Shown here: in pieces, positions 33,850 to 42,831 of the stretch
How positions within the stretch are numbered: the first letter of the stretch is position 1
Layout of the letters: each line of letters opens with the position of its first letter
Assembly (NCBI GenBank): GCA_963772645.1
Contig: CAVYYD010000002.1
Span: 124,001-188,000 of the forward strand
Reading direction: 5' to 3'
DNA length: 64,000 nucleotides
Source of the DNA: DASSQJ01 sp963772645
GTDB lineage: Bacteria > Actinomycetota > Actinomycetes > Actinomycetales > Dermatophilaceae
Made by a program: the position numbers and the translations under genes
Notes under the pieces: generated by a model
The model's database searches: none
Told to the model about the DNA's origin: nothing
The model's input: the letters and a program-made list of their open reading frames with translations, nothing else

Positions 33850-34610
33850 AGCCCCCGGAGCAGTCGGGGTGATGGCACCCGGTTTCGCCGGCCACCACCG
33901 CGCCGCCGAGTACCTCGGGTGGGGGGCGTCGTCGAGCTCGACGGTCGACTGGGCCAGCCGGCCGGGACCTGGAGGCGTGCCGGCGGCAGGCCGTGCCGCC
34001 GCTCGACCCGACGGACGTACCTGACCTCGAGGAGGCTCTCGGCCCCGGCGTCGACCACCCCGAGGGCGAGGAGCAGGACCCGCCGGGGGCGGTGCCGCGC
34101 CCGCTGCCCGAGGGCCGCCCGGAGCTCCTCGACGCTGACCCGCCGATGCTGGACCCAGCGTGCGGCGGTGGCGGCCGCCTCCTTCGGCCCGCACCCGGGC
34201 ACGTCCGCGAGGTCGAGCACGGTGGATGCCGGTGCCGTCACGAGCAGCCCTCTGAGCCGGACCGCCGCGAACCCGGTGCGCTCACGGAACCGGGTGCCGG
34301 GCAGCCGGGTCGCCTCGTGCCCGGGCGGCAGCCAGGCGACGATGACCTGGGGCGGAAGCACGGTGACGTCGTGGAGGTACTGCGCCGCCTGTGCGCCAGG
34401 GCCGAACCCGGTCAACCCCGCAGCAGGGCGGCGTGCGCGCCCCATCCACTCCAACGGGCCGGTCTGGGCGTGGTACAGGCCGCGTCTGAGCCGCCTCCAC
34501 CGCCGCGTGGTCACCGCTCAGCGCAGGGCGTCCTCGGTGAGCCCGGCCTCGAGGGCCTTGGGCGTCGTGAGCACCCCGTGCTGCGAGCGGACGAGCGCGT
34601 CGAGGTCCAT
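33850..34610 (-). pseudogene. AbiEi-like/DUF559 protein, broken
   Basis: The frame starts MDLDALVRSQHGVLTTPKAL and reaches ALR, is cut by TGA (34520-34518), then resumes in the same frame as RRWRRLRRGLYHAQTGPLEW... VEELRAALGQRARH... AESLLEVRYVRRVERRHGLPPARLQ. A frameshift near 33970 moves the DUF559-like VELDDAP segment to another frame. This is the family of AbiEi N-terminal winged-helix plus Vsr-like nuclease-fold proteins often near toxin-antitoxin loci. One stop plus one shift indicate decay; the 3' border is approximate. Confidence 0.7.
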
Positions 34611-34670
34611 GGCCTCAGGGTGCCCGCGCGGCGCTCGGCGACCGCGTCGTCGTCCCGGCAGGATGAGCGC

Positions 34671-35381
34671 GTGAGTGACAGTGGCGGGAGAGCCGGCCGC
34701 GCCGGGACCCCGGGCGGCACCCCGGAACGGCCGGCGCTGTTCTTCTCCGACGCCGCCGAGCTGGGCCGCTGGTTCGAGGCGAACCACGACAGCGCGCCTG
34801 AGCTCTGGATGGGGCGATGGGCCCGGGGCTCCGGCCGGGCCGGCATCACCTGGGCCGAGGCGGTGCGCGAGGCGCTGTGCTGGGGCTGGATCGACAGCCG
34901 GTCCGAGCGCGTAGACGACACCTGCCGCCGGCAGCGCTGGACCCCGCGGCGCCGCGGCAGCACGTGGAGCCGGGTCAACATCGCCGCCGCCGAGGAGCTC
35001 ATCGCGCAGGGACGGATGCGGCCGAGCGGGCTCGCGGCGTTCCGGGCCCGGCATGAGGACCGCAGCGGCACGTACTCCTTCGAGCAGGGCGACCTGGCGC
35101 TCAGCCCCGACCAGGAGACAGCGCTGCGGGCCGACCCCGCCGCCGAGGCGTTCTGGGACGCCGCGACGCCGGGCTACCGGAAGGTCGTCGTCCACTGGCT
35201 CGGACAGGCCCGTCAGGAGGCGACCCGGCAGCGCCGGCTGGGCCAGCTGATCGAGGACTGCGCCGCCGGGCGGCTCGTGAAGTTCCAGCGCTACGGCGAC
35301 GAGCCCGCCTGGGTGGCGCGCGCGGCCGCAGCGGCCGCCGCCGCCGGAGCCACCGCCCGTGCGGCGCGACCGCGTGCATAG
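34671..35381 (+). CDS. YdeI/OmpD-associated family protein
   Basis: A 236-aa protein with the YdeI pattern: FEANHDSAPELWMGRWARGSG, ITWAEAVREALCWGWIDSRSERVDD, RRQRWTPRRRGSTWSRVNI and EELIAQGRMRPSGLAAF, plus a C-terminal helical part ending in an alanine-rich tail. Function is unknown; the family relates to bacteriocin-protection and OmdA proteins. GTG is preceded by CAGGAT at leaderless spacing. A second family member lies at 48894-49496. Confidence 0.85.
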   Translation: MSDSGGRAGRAGTPGGTPERPALFFSDAAELGRWFEANHDSAPELWMGRWARGSGRAGITWAEAVREALCWGWIDSRSERVDDTCRRQRWTPRRRGSTWSRVNIAAAEELIAQGRMRPSGLAAFRARHEDRSGTYSFEQGDLALSPDQETALRADPAAEAFWDAATPGYRKVVVHWLGQARQEATRQRRLGQLIEDCAAGRLVKFQRYGDEPAWVARAAAAAAAAGATARAARPRA

Positions 35382-35390
35382 GCTCACCGG

Positions 35391-36620
35391 GTGACGTACA
35401 GCCCTGCGGACCGCGAGCGCTGGGTGGCCGAGGACCCCGCGCTGAAGCGGTCCGACCGCGACGACTTCGCCCGGGACCGCGCGCGCCTGGTGCACTCGGC
35501 GAGCCTGCGCCGGCTCTCCGCCAAGACCCAGGTGGTGGCACCGGGCAGCGACGACTTCGTGCGCAACCGGCTGACCCACTCCCTCGAGGTCGCCCAGATC
35601 GGCCGCGAGCTCGGCGCCGCCCTCGGCTGCGACGCCAACGTCGTCGACACCGCCTGCCTCGCCCACGACCTGGGCCACCCGCCCTTCGGCCACAACGGGG
35701 AGTCCGCCCTCGACGCGGTCGCGGCCGGGGTCGGCGGCTTCGAGGGCAACGCGCAGACGCTGCGCCTGCTCACCCGCCTGGAGGCCAAGCGCTCGCACCC
35801 GGACGGTCGGCCGGCCGGGCTCAACCTCACCCGGGCCAGCCTCGACGCGGCGACCAAGTATCCGTGGCGCCGCGGGCACGGGCCGTACCCGACGACGAAG
35901 TTCGGCGTCTACGACGAGGACCTCCAGGTGTTCCACTGGGTGCGGGCGGGGGCGCCGGAGGGCCGGCGGGCGTTCGAGGCCCAGGTCATGGACTGGTCCG
36001 ACGACGTGGCCTACTCGGTGCACGACGTCGAGGACGCCATCGCCTCGGGGTGGCTGGACCCGCGTCGGCTGCGTGACCCCGGCGACGCGGAGGCGGTGCT
36101 CGCCGTGGCCGCCGAGGTCTACGCGCCCGGGCTCGGCACGGAGGCCCTCGGGGCCGCCCTCGAGCGGGTCCTTGCCTCCGGGGTCGTCCCGGACGTCCAC
36201 GACGGCTCCCGCGGCTCGCTCGCCGCCCTCAAGGACATGACCTCGCGGCTCATCGGCCGGTTCGCGGTCGCCGTCGAGCGGGCCACCCGGGAGCGGTACG
36301 GGGAAGGCCCGCTCACCCGGCACGCGGCATCCCTCGTCGTGCCGGAGGGGGCCCGGGCCGAGACCGTGGTCCTCAAGGCGGTCGCGGCCCACTTCGTCAT
36401 GCACGCCGCGGAGCGGGTCGCTCTCTACGAGGCGCAGCGCGAGGTGGTCGCCGCACTCGTCGCCGCCTACGAGGCCGACCCGGCGCGGCTCGACCCGGAC
36501 CTGCGGGCCGACTGGGACACCGCCGCCGACGACGCCGCGGCCCTGCGGGTCGTCGTGGACCAGGTGGCCTCGCTCACCGACGTCCGGGCCCTCCACCTGC
36601 ACCGTCGATGGTGCCGCTGA
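35391..36620 (+). CDS. dgt: dGTP triphosphohydrolase-like HD protein
   Basis: A 409-aa HD-domain enzyme that splits dNTPs to nucleoside and triphosphate. The metal site comprises H63 (NRLTHSLEVAQIG), H92-D93 (CLAHDLGHPPFGHNGE) and a distal Asp in MDWSDDVAYSVHDVEDAI. The GTG start has TAGGCT six bases upstream, suggesting a leaderless mRNA. It lies directly upstream of dnaG, the usual actinobacterial order. Confidence 0.94.
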   Translation: MTYSPADRERWVAEDPALKRSDRDDFARDRARLVHSASLRRLSAKTQVVAPGSDDFVRNRLTHSLEVAQIGRELGAALGCDANVVDTACLAHDLGHPPFGHNGESALDAVAAGVGGFEGNAQTLRLLTRLEAKRSHPDGRPAGLNLTRASLDAATKYPWRRGHGPYPTTKFGVYDEDLQVFHWVRAGAPEGRRAFEAQVMDWSDDVAYSVHDVEDAIASGWLDPRRLRDPGDAEAVLAVAAEVYAPGLGTEALGAALERVLASGVVPDVHDGSRGSLAALKDMTSRLIGRFAVAVERATRERYGEGPLTRHAASLVVPEGARAETVVLKAVAAHFVMHAAERVALYEAQREVVAALVAAYEADPARLDPDLRADWDTAADDAAALRVVVDQVASLTDVRALHLHRRWCR

Positions 36621-36640
36621 GCGCAGGCGCCGCCACGACC

Positions 36641-36646
36641 TAGACT
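36641..36646 (+). promoter_or_regulatory. -10 box of dnaG
   Basis: TAGACT lies 23 nt before the TTG start. Unlike several neighbours, this transcript keeps a short leader that carries GAGGAGG, 7 nt before the TTG. Confidence 0.5.
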
Positions 36647-36669
36647 CGCCCGCAGACGAGGAGGGCCAG

Positions 36670-38607
36670 TTGCCGGGTCGGATCAGGGCCGAGGACATCA
36701 CCACGGTCAAGGAGCGCAGCTCCATCGAGGACGTCGTCCGCGACCACGTCACCCTGCGCCCGGCCGGGGTGGGCTCGCTCAAGGGGCTCTGCCCGTTCCA
36801 CGACGAGAAGACCCCGAGCTTCACGGTTCGCCCGTCGGTCGGCAGCTACCACTGCTTCGGCTGCGGCGAGGGCGGCGACGTCATCAGCTTCGTCCAGAAG
36901 GTCGAGCACCTCACCTTCTCCGAGGCCGTCGAGCGGCTCGCGGCCAAGGTGGGGATGGAGCTGAGGTACGAGGAGGGTGGCGGCCCGCGCGAGGGTGGGA
37001 CGTCGCTCGGCAAGCGCCAGCGGCTCCTCGAGGCGCACCGGGTCGCGGAGGAGTTCTACACCGGCATCCTCCTGGACCGGGCGCGGGCCGACGCCCGGGT
37101 GGGCCGCGACTTCCTCCGCGAACGCGGCTTCGACTCGGCCGCGGTGGCCCGCTTCGGGGTCGGGTTCGCGCCCCAGGACGGCGAGGCCCTGAGCCGGCAC
37201 CTCCTCCAGCGTGGGTTCACCGACGACGAGCTCGTCACCGGCGGCCTCTGCGGCCGTGGCAGCCGCGGTCTCTACGACCGGTTCCGCGGCCGGCTCGTGT
37301 GGCCGATCCGGGACACCACCGGCGACACCGTGGGCTTCGGCGCCCGGCGGCTCTTCGACGCCGACCGGATCGCCGCCAAGTACCTCAACACCTCGGAGAC
37401 GCCGATCTACCGGAAGAGCCAGGTCCTCTACGGCCTCGACCTGGCGAAGAAGGCCATCAGCGCCGACCGGCGCGCCGTCGTCGTCGAGGGCTACACCGAC
37501 GTCATGGCCGCGCACCTGTCCGGGGTCGAGACCGCGGTCGCCACCTGCGGCACCGCGTTCGGGGTCGACCACATCAAGATCCTGCGGCGGATCATGCGCG
37601 ACGAGGCCGACGTCTCGCCGGCCCGGGTCGTCTTCACCTTCGACGGCGACGCCGCGGGGCAGAAGGCGGCGATGCGGGCGTTCGGCGAGGACCAGCGCTG
37701 GGCCGCGCAGTCGTTCGTCGCGGTGGCGCCCGACGGGATGGACCCGTGCGAGCTGCGGCTGGCGAAGGGGGATGCCGAGGTCCGCGCCCTCGTCGACGGC
37801 GCGGTGCCGATGTTCGAGTTCGCCGTGCGGACGACGATCCGGCGGTTCGAGCTCGAGACCGCGGAGGGGCGGGTCCAGGCGATGAAGGCGGTGGCGCCGA
37901 TCGTCGGCTCGATCCGTGACGCCAGCCTTCGCCCCGAGTACGTGCGCACCGTCTCCGGCTGGTTGGGGGTCGAGGTGGAGCAGATGGCCGCGGAGGTGCG
38001 CAGGGCAGGGCGGATCGCGCCCCCGGCCGAGCCGGACCACCACCGCTCACCTGCGGGCACCGACGAGGTCCCGGAGCCGGGGGTTGGCGAGGGCGCCGCC
38101 CTGCCCGCCCCCGACCTGCGCGACCCCGTCGTCGTCGCCGAGCGGCAGCTGCTCCAGGCGGTCATCCAGTACCCCCAGCTGTTCACCGCGGCGGTCCTCG
38201 AGGACCTCCCGACCGAGGCGTTCACCGCGCCGGCCCACCGTGCGGTCTTCGACGGCATCCGCATCGCCGCGGCAACCCCGGCCCGCTCGGGCTCGACGGC
38301 CGCCTGGGTCGCCGCGGTCGGCGAGGCCGCGCCGGGCACCATCAGGGGCCTGGTCGCCGAGCTCTCGGTGGCGCCGCTGCCGGTCCGCTTCGACGCCTCC
38401 ACCGGGCTGCCCCCGCGCCGCTACCTCGACGCCCTCGCCCACGGTGTGCGCGACGCCCACCTCGGCCGCCGGATCGCCGACGCGATGGCCTCCCTCCGCC
38501 AGGTGCAGCACGACCCCCAGGCCGACCCGGCCCGGGTCCGGGAGCGCCATGCAGCGCTCAACGCCCTCGAGATCGAGCGGGTCCGGCTCCGAGAGGGGGT
38601 GTCCTGA
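36670..38607 (+). CDS. dnaG: DNA primase
   Basis: A 645-aa primase that makes RNA primers at the replication fork. The CHC2 zinc finger is C41, H44, C62, C65 (CPFHDEKTPSF, HCFGCGEGG). The Toprim catalytic core follows (VVVEGYTDVMAAH, with its Glu near residue 274, and FTFDGDAAGQKAA). The C-terminal domain (about 490-640) is a DnaB-helicase-interaction fold. The TTG start is supported by an ideal ribosome site, GAGGAGG. Confidence 0.96.
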   Translation: MPGRIRAEDITTVKERSSIEDVVRDHVTLRPAGVGSLKGLCPFHDEKTPSFTVRPSVGSYHCFGCGEGGDVISFVQKVEHLTFSEAVERLAAKVGMELRYEEGGGPREGGTSLGKRQRLLEAHRVAEEFYTGILLDRARADARVGRDFLRERGFDSAAVARFGVGFAPQDGEALSRHLLQRGFTDDELVTGGLCGRGSRGLYDRFRGRLVWPIRDTTGDTVGFGARRLFDADRIAAKYLNTSETPIYRKSQVLYGLDLAKKAISADRRAVVVEGYTDVMAAHLSGVETAVATCGTAFGVDHIKILRRIMRDEADVSPARVVFTFDGDAAGQKAAMRAFGEDQRWAAQSFVAVAPDGMDPCELRLAKGDAEVRALVDGAVPMFEFAVRTTIRRFELETAEGRVQAMKAVAPIVGSIRDASLRPEYVRTVSGWLGVEVEQMAAEVRRAGRIAPPAEPDHHRSPAGTDEVPEPGVGEGAALPAPDLRDPVVVAERQLLQAVIQYPQLFTAAVLEDLPTEAFTAPAHRAVFDGIRIAAATPARSGSTAAWVAAVGEAAPGTIRGLVAELSVAPLPVRFDASTGLPPRRYLDALAHGVRDAHLGRRIADAMASLRQVQHDPQADPARVRERHAALNALEIERVRLREGVS

Positions 38608-38608
38608 C

Positions 38609-39142
38609 GTGCGGCTGAGCCTCGCCGGCCGCCGGCGTCCCGTGCTGCCCCCCGAGGTCGTCGCCGCCATCGGCCCCGAGCGTCGCGACCGGCTCCTGGC
38701 CTGGGCCGAGGACGGCGAGGGCACCACGGTCGTCGCCGGCCGGCACAGGCTGCACGTCGTGAGCCGCGGCCCCGACGGCGCCCTCGAGCACGTCCTGGAC
38801 CGCCCATGGCACCTTGTCGACTCCGGCACGTGGAGCGGTGAGGACGTGGCACTGCGGGTCACCTGGGTCGACCAGCACCCGCCGCTGCGGGTCGCGCTGC
38901 CCGAGCCGATGCTGCTGCCGGAGACCCTGCGCGAAAGGGTGCAGGCGTCGGTCGTCGTCGCCGAGGCGCTCGACCTCGGCCCCCGACGCTCGGCCCGGGT
39001 CGTCGTCCGCCGGGTCCTCGCCAGCGGCGACCTCGTGGCCCAGGCGGTGCTCGGCGCCGGGGTCAGCCTCGAGGACCCCGGCGTGCGCGAGGAGGTCGCG
39101 GCCGGTCTGGCCCGGGTCCGCGAGCAGGTCGGGCTCGACTGA
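38609..39142 (+). CDS. Hypothetical protein downstream of dnaG
   Basis: A 177-aa soluble protein found next to dnaG in related actinobacteria as a conserved hypothetical. It has beta-rich stretches (TTVVAGRHRLHVVSRG, ALRVTWVDQHPPLRVALPEP) and a helical C-terminus. No motif was recognised. GTG starts 1 nt after the dnaG stop, so it is almost certainly co-transcribed. Confidence 0.8.
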   Translation: MRLSLAGRRRPVLPPEVVAAIGPERRDRLLAWAEDGEGTTVVAGRHRLHVVSRGPDGALEHVLDRPWHLVDSGTWSGEDVALRVTWVDQHPPLRVALPEPMLLPETLRERVQASVVVAEALDLGPRRSARVVVRRVLASGDLVAQAVLGAGVSLEDPGVREEVAAGLARVREQVGLD

Positions 39143-39225
39143 GCGCCCGGCCGGCACCGGATTTCCCCGGGCGACGGCGCCTTGCTATCGTTGCCGGGCT
39201 GCCGCGGCGATCCCGTGGTGGCCCT

Positions 39226-39298
39226 TCCTCCGTAGCTCAACTGGCAGAGCAGCCGGCTGTTAACCGGCAGGTTGTTGGTTCGAGTCCAACCGGGGGAG
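39226..39298 (+). tRNA. tRNA-Asn (GTT)
   Basis: A 73-nt cloverleaf. The acceptor stem pairs TCCTCCG with CGGGGGA, discriminator G. The D-arm is TAGCTCAACTGGCAGAGCA. The anticodon stem GCCGG/CCGGC holds the loop CTGTTAA, so the anticodon is GTT (39259-39261). The T-arm is GTTGG TTCGAGT CCAAC. The 3' CCA is not encoded. A terminator follows within 10 nt. Confidence 0.97.
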
Positions 39299-39305
39299 CG
39301 GCATG

Positions 39306-39346
39306 AAAGGTCCCTGACCTGTGGAAACGCCAGGTCGGGGGCCTTT
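39306..39346 (+). terminator. Terminator after tRNA-Asn
   Basis: The arms AAAGG-TCCC-TGACCTG and CAGGTCG-GGGG-CCTTT pair around a 9-nt loop, followed by CTCTG. Placement right after the tRNA supports the call. Confidence 0.8.
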
Positions 39347-39645
39347 CTCTGTGAGATGCAGCGGCTATCCATCGTTCGTCGCGAGCGACCATCACGCGAG
39401 CACGGCGACATGAGCCTTCTCGGCGCCTGGCGCCGCATTCGGCACCCGACCGGTCGACGCTTTCGCGCCGATGGGCCCGCGGTAGATGGCTGGTGGCTCG
39501 ACCAGGCGCACTCTCCTCACGCGGCTTCCGCCGCGACGCCGTGCCGGGTTCGGGACGGTCTGCGCCCGCGTCGGGTCGAGTCCGATCTGTTGCTGAGCGG
39601 AACACGGGCAGCACGGGTGGACACCGCGCGAGTACGCTCCGCGGC
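39347..39645. other. Intergenic stretch with promoter for the MetE-like gene
   Basis: About 300 bp between the tRNA terminator and the next gene with no convincing coding frame. The only clear signal is TACGCT (39633-39638), a -10 box exactly 7 nt before the downstream ATG. This is also where core-like gene order ends. Confidence 0.6.
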
Positions 39646-40767
39646 ATGGCAGTGCGCACGCTCCCGCCCTTCCGTGCCGACCACGTCGGCAGCCTGCTGC
39701 GACCGCCGGCGTTGCTCGACGCGCGGGCCCGGCACCGGGCAGGCGGTCTCGACGACGCAGGGTTGCGGGAGGCCGAGGACACGGCGATCCGCGACGCGGT
39801 GGCGCTCCAACGCGAAGCGGGCGTACGCACCGCTACCGACGGCGAGTTCCGTCGCACGTCGTGGCACATGGACTTCATCTACCAACTCGAGGGCGTCGAC
39901 CCGACCGACCAGAAGCTTGCTGTGCACTTCCACAACAAGGCCGGTGCCCTCGACTTCGAGACCGCGGCACTGAGCGTCCACGACCGGGTACGGCTCGGCC
40001 ACACGATCTTCGGGGATGCCTTCGAGTACCTGTCGGAAGTCACGACCGGCGACCAGGTGCCGAAGCTGACCATCCCCTCGCCCAACATGGTCCACTACCG
40101 CGGCGGCCGGGCGGCGATCGACGAGTCGGTCTACGCCGACCTCGAGCCGTTCTGGGCGGACCTCACCGCGGCGTATGCAGAGGAGCTCCGCCGTCTCGGG
40201 GAGCTCGGCTGCACCTACCTCCAGCTCGACGACACCAGCCTCGCCTACCTCAACGACCCCGAACAGCGGGCCATGGTCGCGGCCCAGGGCGGGGACCCCG
40301 AGCACCTCCACGAGCAGTACGTCGCGAATGTCAACGCCGCAATCGCCGGCCGCCCGGAGGGTATGCGGGTCACCACGCACATGTGCCGCGGCAACTTCCG
40401 CTCGTCGTGGGCGGCCGAAGGTGGCTATGACTTCGTGGCCGAGGTTCTCTTCTCGCAGCTCGACGTGGACGGCTTCTTCCTCGAGTACGACGACGAGCGG
40501 TCCGGCGGCTTCGAGCCGCTGCGGTTCGTTCCCGAGGACAAGCAGGTCGTGCTCGGCCTGGTCACCACGAAGACTGGTGAGCTCGAGGACAAGGACGTGC
40601 TGAAGCGTCGCATCGACGAGGCGTCCAGATATGTGCCGCTCGAGCAACTCTGCCTGTCGCCCCAGTGCGGCTTCTCCTCCACAGTTGAGGGCAACGTGTT
40701 GAGCGAAGAGCAGGAGCGGGCCAAGCTAAGGCTGGTCGTCGAGACCGCCGAGGAAGTCTGGGGGTAG
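39646..40767 (+). CDS. MetE C-terminal-like (YxjG-type) methyltransferase
   Basis: A 373-aa protein matching the catalytic half of cobalamin-independent methionine synthase. It opens PFRADHVGSLLRPPAL. Zinc ligands are expected in THMCRGN (H and C) and LCLSPQCGFSST (C). LQLDDTSLAYL and DEYD-like acidic residues suit the barrel. Members without the N-terminal half act on varied methyl donors and thiols or in aryl demethylation, so homocysteine is not certain. ATG is leaderless by its -10. It is separated by 3 nt from a benzaldehyde dehydrogenase-like gene, implying a joint pathway. Confidence 0.85.
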   Translation: MAVRTLPPFRADHVGSLLRPPALLDARARHRAGGLDDAGLREAEDTAIRDAVALQREAGVRTATDGEFRRTSWHMDFIYQLEGVDPTDQKLAVHFHNKAGALDFETAALSVHDRVRLGHTIFGDAFEYLSEVTTGDQVPKLTIPSPNMVHYRGGRAAIDESVYADLEPFWADLTAAYAEELRRLGELGCTYLQLDDTSLAYLNDPEQRAMVAAQGGDPEHLHEQYVANVNAAIAGRPEGMRVTTHMCRGNFRSSWAAEGGYDFVAEVLFSQLDVDGFFLEYDDERSGGFEPLRFVPEDKQVVLGLVTTKTGELEDKDVLKRRIDEASRYVPLEQLCLSPQCGFSSTVEGNVLSEEQERAKLRLVVETAEEVWG

Positions 40768-40770
40768 GTC

Positions 40771-42231
40771 ATGGCATTGCTGGAAGGCGTCGCGTGGGAG
40801 GGCAAGGTCTTCAAGGGCGGCACGTGGACGGACGGCCGCGGCGGCACTTACCCGGTCGTGGAGCCGGCCACCGGGAACGAGCTCGGCACGATGGGTCAGG
40901 CGGACGCCGGAGACGTGGCCGAAGCCGCCGCGTCAGCGGCCGAGGCGCAGAAAGCGTGGGCGGCGCTCCCACACACCGCTCGAGCGGCCGTGCTCCGCAG
41001 AGCCGGAGACCTGTGGGCCGAGCACGCCGACGAGATCCGCGACTGGAACGTGCGCGAGGTCGGCGCCATCCCGCCGATGGCCGACTTCGCAATGCACGTC
41101 GCGGCCGAGGAGTGCTACCAGGCCGCTTCGTTGCCGGGACAGCCGATCGGCCAGGTACTCCCCAGTGAGCAGCCCCGGCTCTCCATGGCCCGCCAACTGC
41201 CGGCCGGTGTGGTTGCTGTCATCTCGCCATTCAACGTACCGATCATCCTCGGCATCAGGTCGGTGGCCCCCGCGCTCGCACTCGGGAACGCCGTACTTCT
41301 GAAGCCTGACCCACGCACGGCCGTCACGGGCGGCACGGTGATGGCGCGCATCTTCGAGGAGGCCGGGCTGCCGGCCGGGGTCCTGCAGATGCTCCCCGGT
41401 GGCAAAGACGTCGGTGAGGCGATGGTGACCGATCCGCACATCCGCGTGATCTCTTTCACCGGCTCGACAGCGGTCGGCCGGTCGATCGGCGAGCTCGCAG
41501 GCCGACACCTCAAGCGGGCCCACCTCGAGCTGGGCGGCAACTCGGCGCTGCTGATCCTCGACGACGCGGACGTCGAGAAGGCGGTCGGGCTGACCGGCTG
41601 GGCCTCGTTCCTCAACCAGGGCCAGATCTGCATGACCACTGGCCGCTACTTCGTCGCCGACGGGATCTACGACGACTTCGTCGACCAGCTCGCTGCGAAG
41701 GCCGGCCGCCTGCCAGTCGGCGACCCGGCCAGAGAGCAGGTTGCGCTCGGTCCGGTCATCGACGAGCGGTCGCGGGACAAGATCCACGGCCTGGTCACCA
41801 CCAGTGTCGACCGGGGCGCGCGCCTGGCCGCGGGCGGGCAGTACGACCGGCTTTTCTACCGGCCGACCGTTCTGGCAGATGTCCCACTCACCTCGCCCGT
41901 CTTCACCGAGGAGGTCTTCGGCCCGGTCGCTCCGGTCACCAGAGTCTCCTCGGTCGAGGAAGCGGTACGGCTGGCTTCGGAGAGCGACTACGGGCTGTCG
42001 CTCGGCATCGTCACTCGCGACGTGATGCGCGGACTTGATCTCGCCGAGCAGATCCCGACCGGCATCGTGCACATCAATGACCAGACTGTGAACGACGAGG
42101 CGAACGTCCCCTTCGGCGGCGTCGGCGCGTCTGGGCTGGGCCGGCTCGGCGGCGCGGCCGCGAACATCGAGGCGTTCACCGAGACCCGTTGGATCACGAT
42201 GCGAGGAGAGCCGGCGAGCTACCCGTTCTGA
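40771..42231 (+). CDS. NAD-dependent benzaldehyde/vanillin dehydrogenase-like
   Basis: A 486-aa aldehyde dehydrogenase. The catalytic Cys is C287 in FLNQGQICMTTGR, the general base Glu is in HLELGGNSALL, the Rossmann FTGSTAVGRSIGE and the fold-end EVFGPVAPVTRV are intact. ISPFNVPIILGIRSVAPALALGNAV resembles benzaldehyde and vanillin dehydrogenases. It would oxidise an aromatic aldehyde to its acid. It is co-transcribed with the MetE-like gene (3-nt gap), which could remove a methyl group from the aromatic product. Confidence 0.88.
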   Translation: MALLEGVAWEGKVFKGGTWTDGRGGTYPVVEPATGNELGTMGQADAGDVAEAAASAAEAQKAWAALPHTARAAVLRRAGDLWAEHADEIRDWNVREVGAIPPMADFAMHVAAEECYQAASLPGQPIGQVLPSEQPRLSMARQLPAGVVAVISPFNVPIILGIRSVAPALALGNAVLLKPDPRTAVTGGTVMARIFEEAGLPAGVLQMLPGGKDVGEAMVTDPHIRVISFTGSTAVGRSIGELAGRHLKRAHLELGGNSALLILDDADVEKAVGLTGWASFLNQGQICMTTGRYFVADGIYDDFVDQLAAKAGRLPVGDPAREQVALGPVIDERSRDKIHGLVTTSVDRGARLAAGGQYDRLFYRPTVLADVPLTSPVFTEEVFGPVAPVTRVSSVEEAVRLASESDYGLSLGIVTRDVMRGLDLAEQIPTGIVHINDQTVNDEANVPFGGVGASGLGRLGGAAANIEAFTETRWITMRGEPASYPF

Positions 42232-42384
42232 TTGTTGTCCCAGGGCGCGGGTTCAGACGCACGTCGTGCGGGCGTTCGCAAGACCCGCGGCTTTCCGCCT
42301 CAATCGGGCGATGTCCTCACCGCCCACTGCGCCCAGGCACGACCTTCACCCGGTTGTGTCGTCTTCGGGACGGATGCTTTCGCG

Positions 42385-42831
42385 TTAGGAGCCGTGAGGT
42401 TCTGCGCGGACCACCACGGCGTAGGACCCGACCCCGATGAGGCGGTCGGCCGAGACATCCGGGGCGCCGTCGAGGAGGAACGTTGTCAGGGCGCCGGTCT
42501 CGGTGTCGAAGTCGATGTCCTTGACGGTGCCGAGCTCATCGCCAGCGCTGGTCAGGATGCGCTTCTTCACCAGCTCGCGGGCCCGGTCTCCCAACGCCTC
42601 CAGCTCGGCGTCGGTGTCCGTGACCACGCCGGCCCGCGGGACCGTGACGGCCTCGCTGCCGAAGGCAGTGATGTCGCGCCACCGGATGACCTCGCCCGTC
42701 TCGGTCTTCTTGACCCGCAGGGCGACGATCGAGTGGGTCGAGGGTTCGACGAGGAAACCGCTCACCGTGCCCACGGTGTCGGCGCTGCTGGTGTCGACGA
42801 CCTTGTGCCCCTTGGCGGCAGAGAACATCAT
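42385..42831 (-). CDS. PRC-barrel protein (distal)
   Basis: A 148-aa protein with two PRC-barrel-like halves: KVVDTSSADTVGTVSGFLVEPSTHSIVALRV and RILTSAGDELGTVKDIDFDTETGALTTFLLDG. PRC barrels bind proteins or RNA, for example in RimM, or serve in envelope stress. It overlaps the upstream PRC-barrel gene by four bases. Confidence 0.82.
   Translation of the reverse strand: MMFSAAKGHKVVDTSSADTVGTVSGFLVEPSTHSIVALRVKKTETGEVIRWRDITAFGSEAVTVPRAGVVTDTDAELEALGDRARELVKKRILTSAGDELGTVKDIDFDTETGALTTFLLDGAPDVSADRLIGVGSYAVVVRAEPHGS

Noticed and set aside
42232..42384. Possible small gene between the aldehyde dehydrogenase and PRC genes
   Set aside because: Only short frames with no ribosome site or hydrophobic pattern; likely a convergent spacer.
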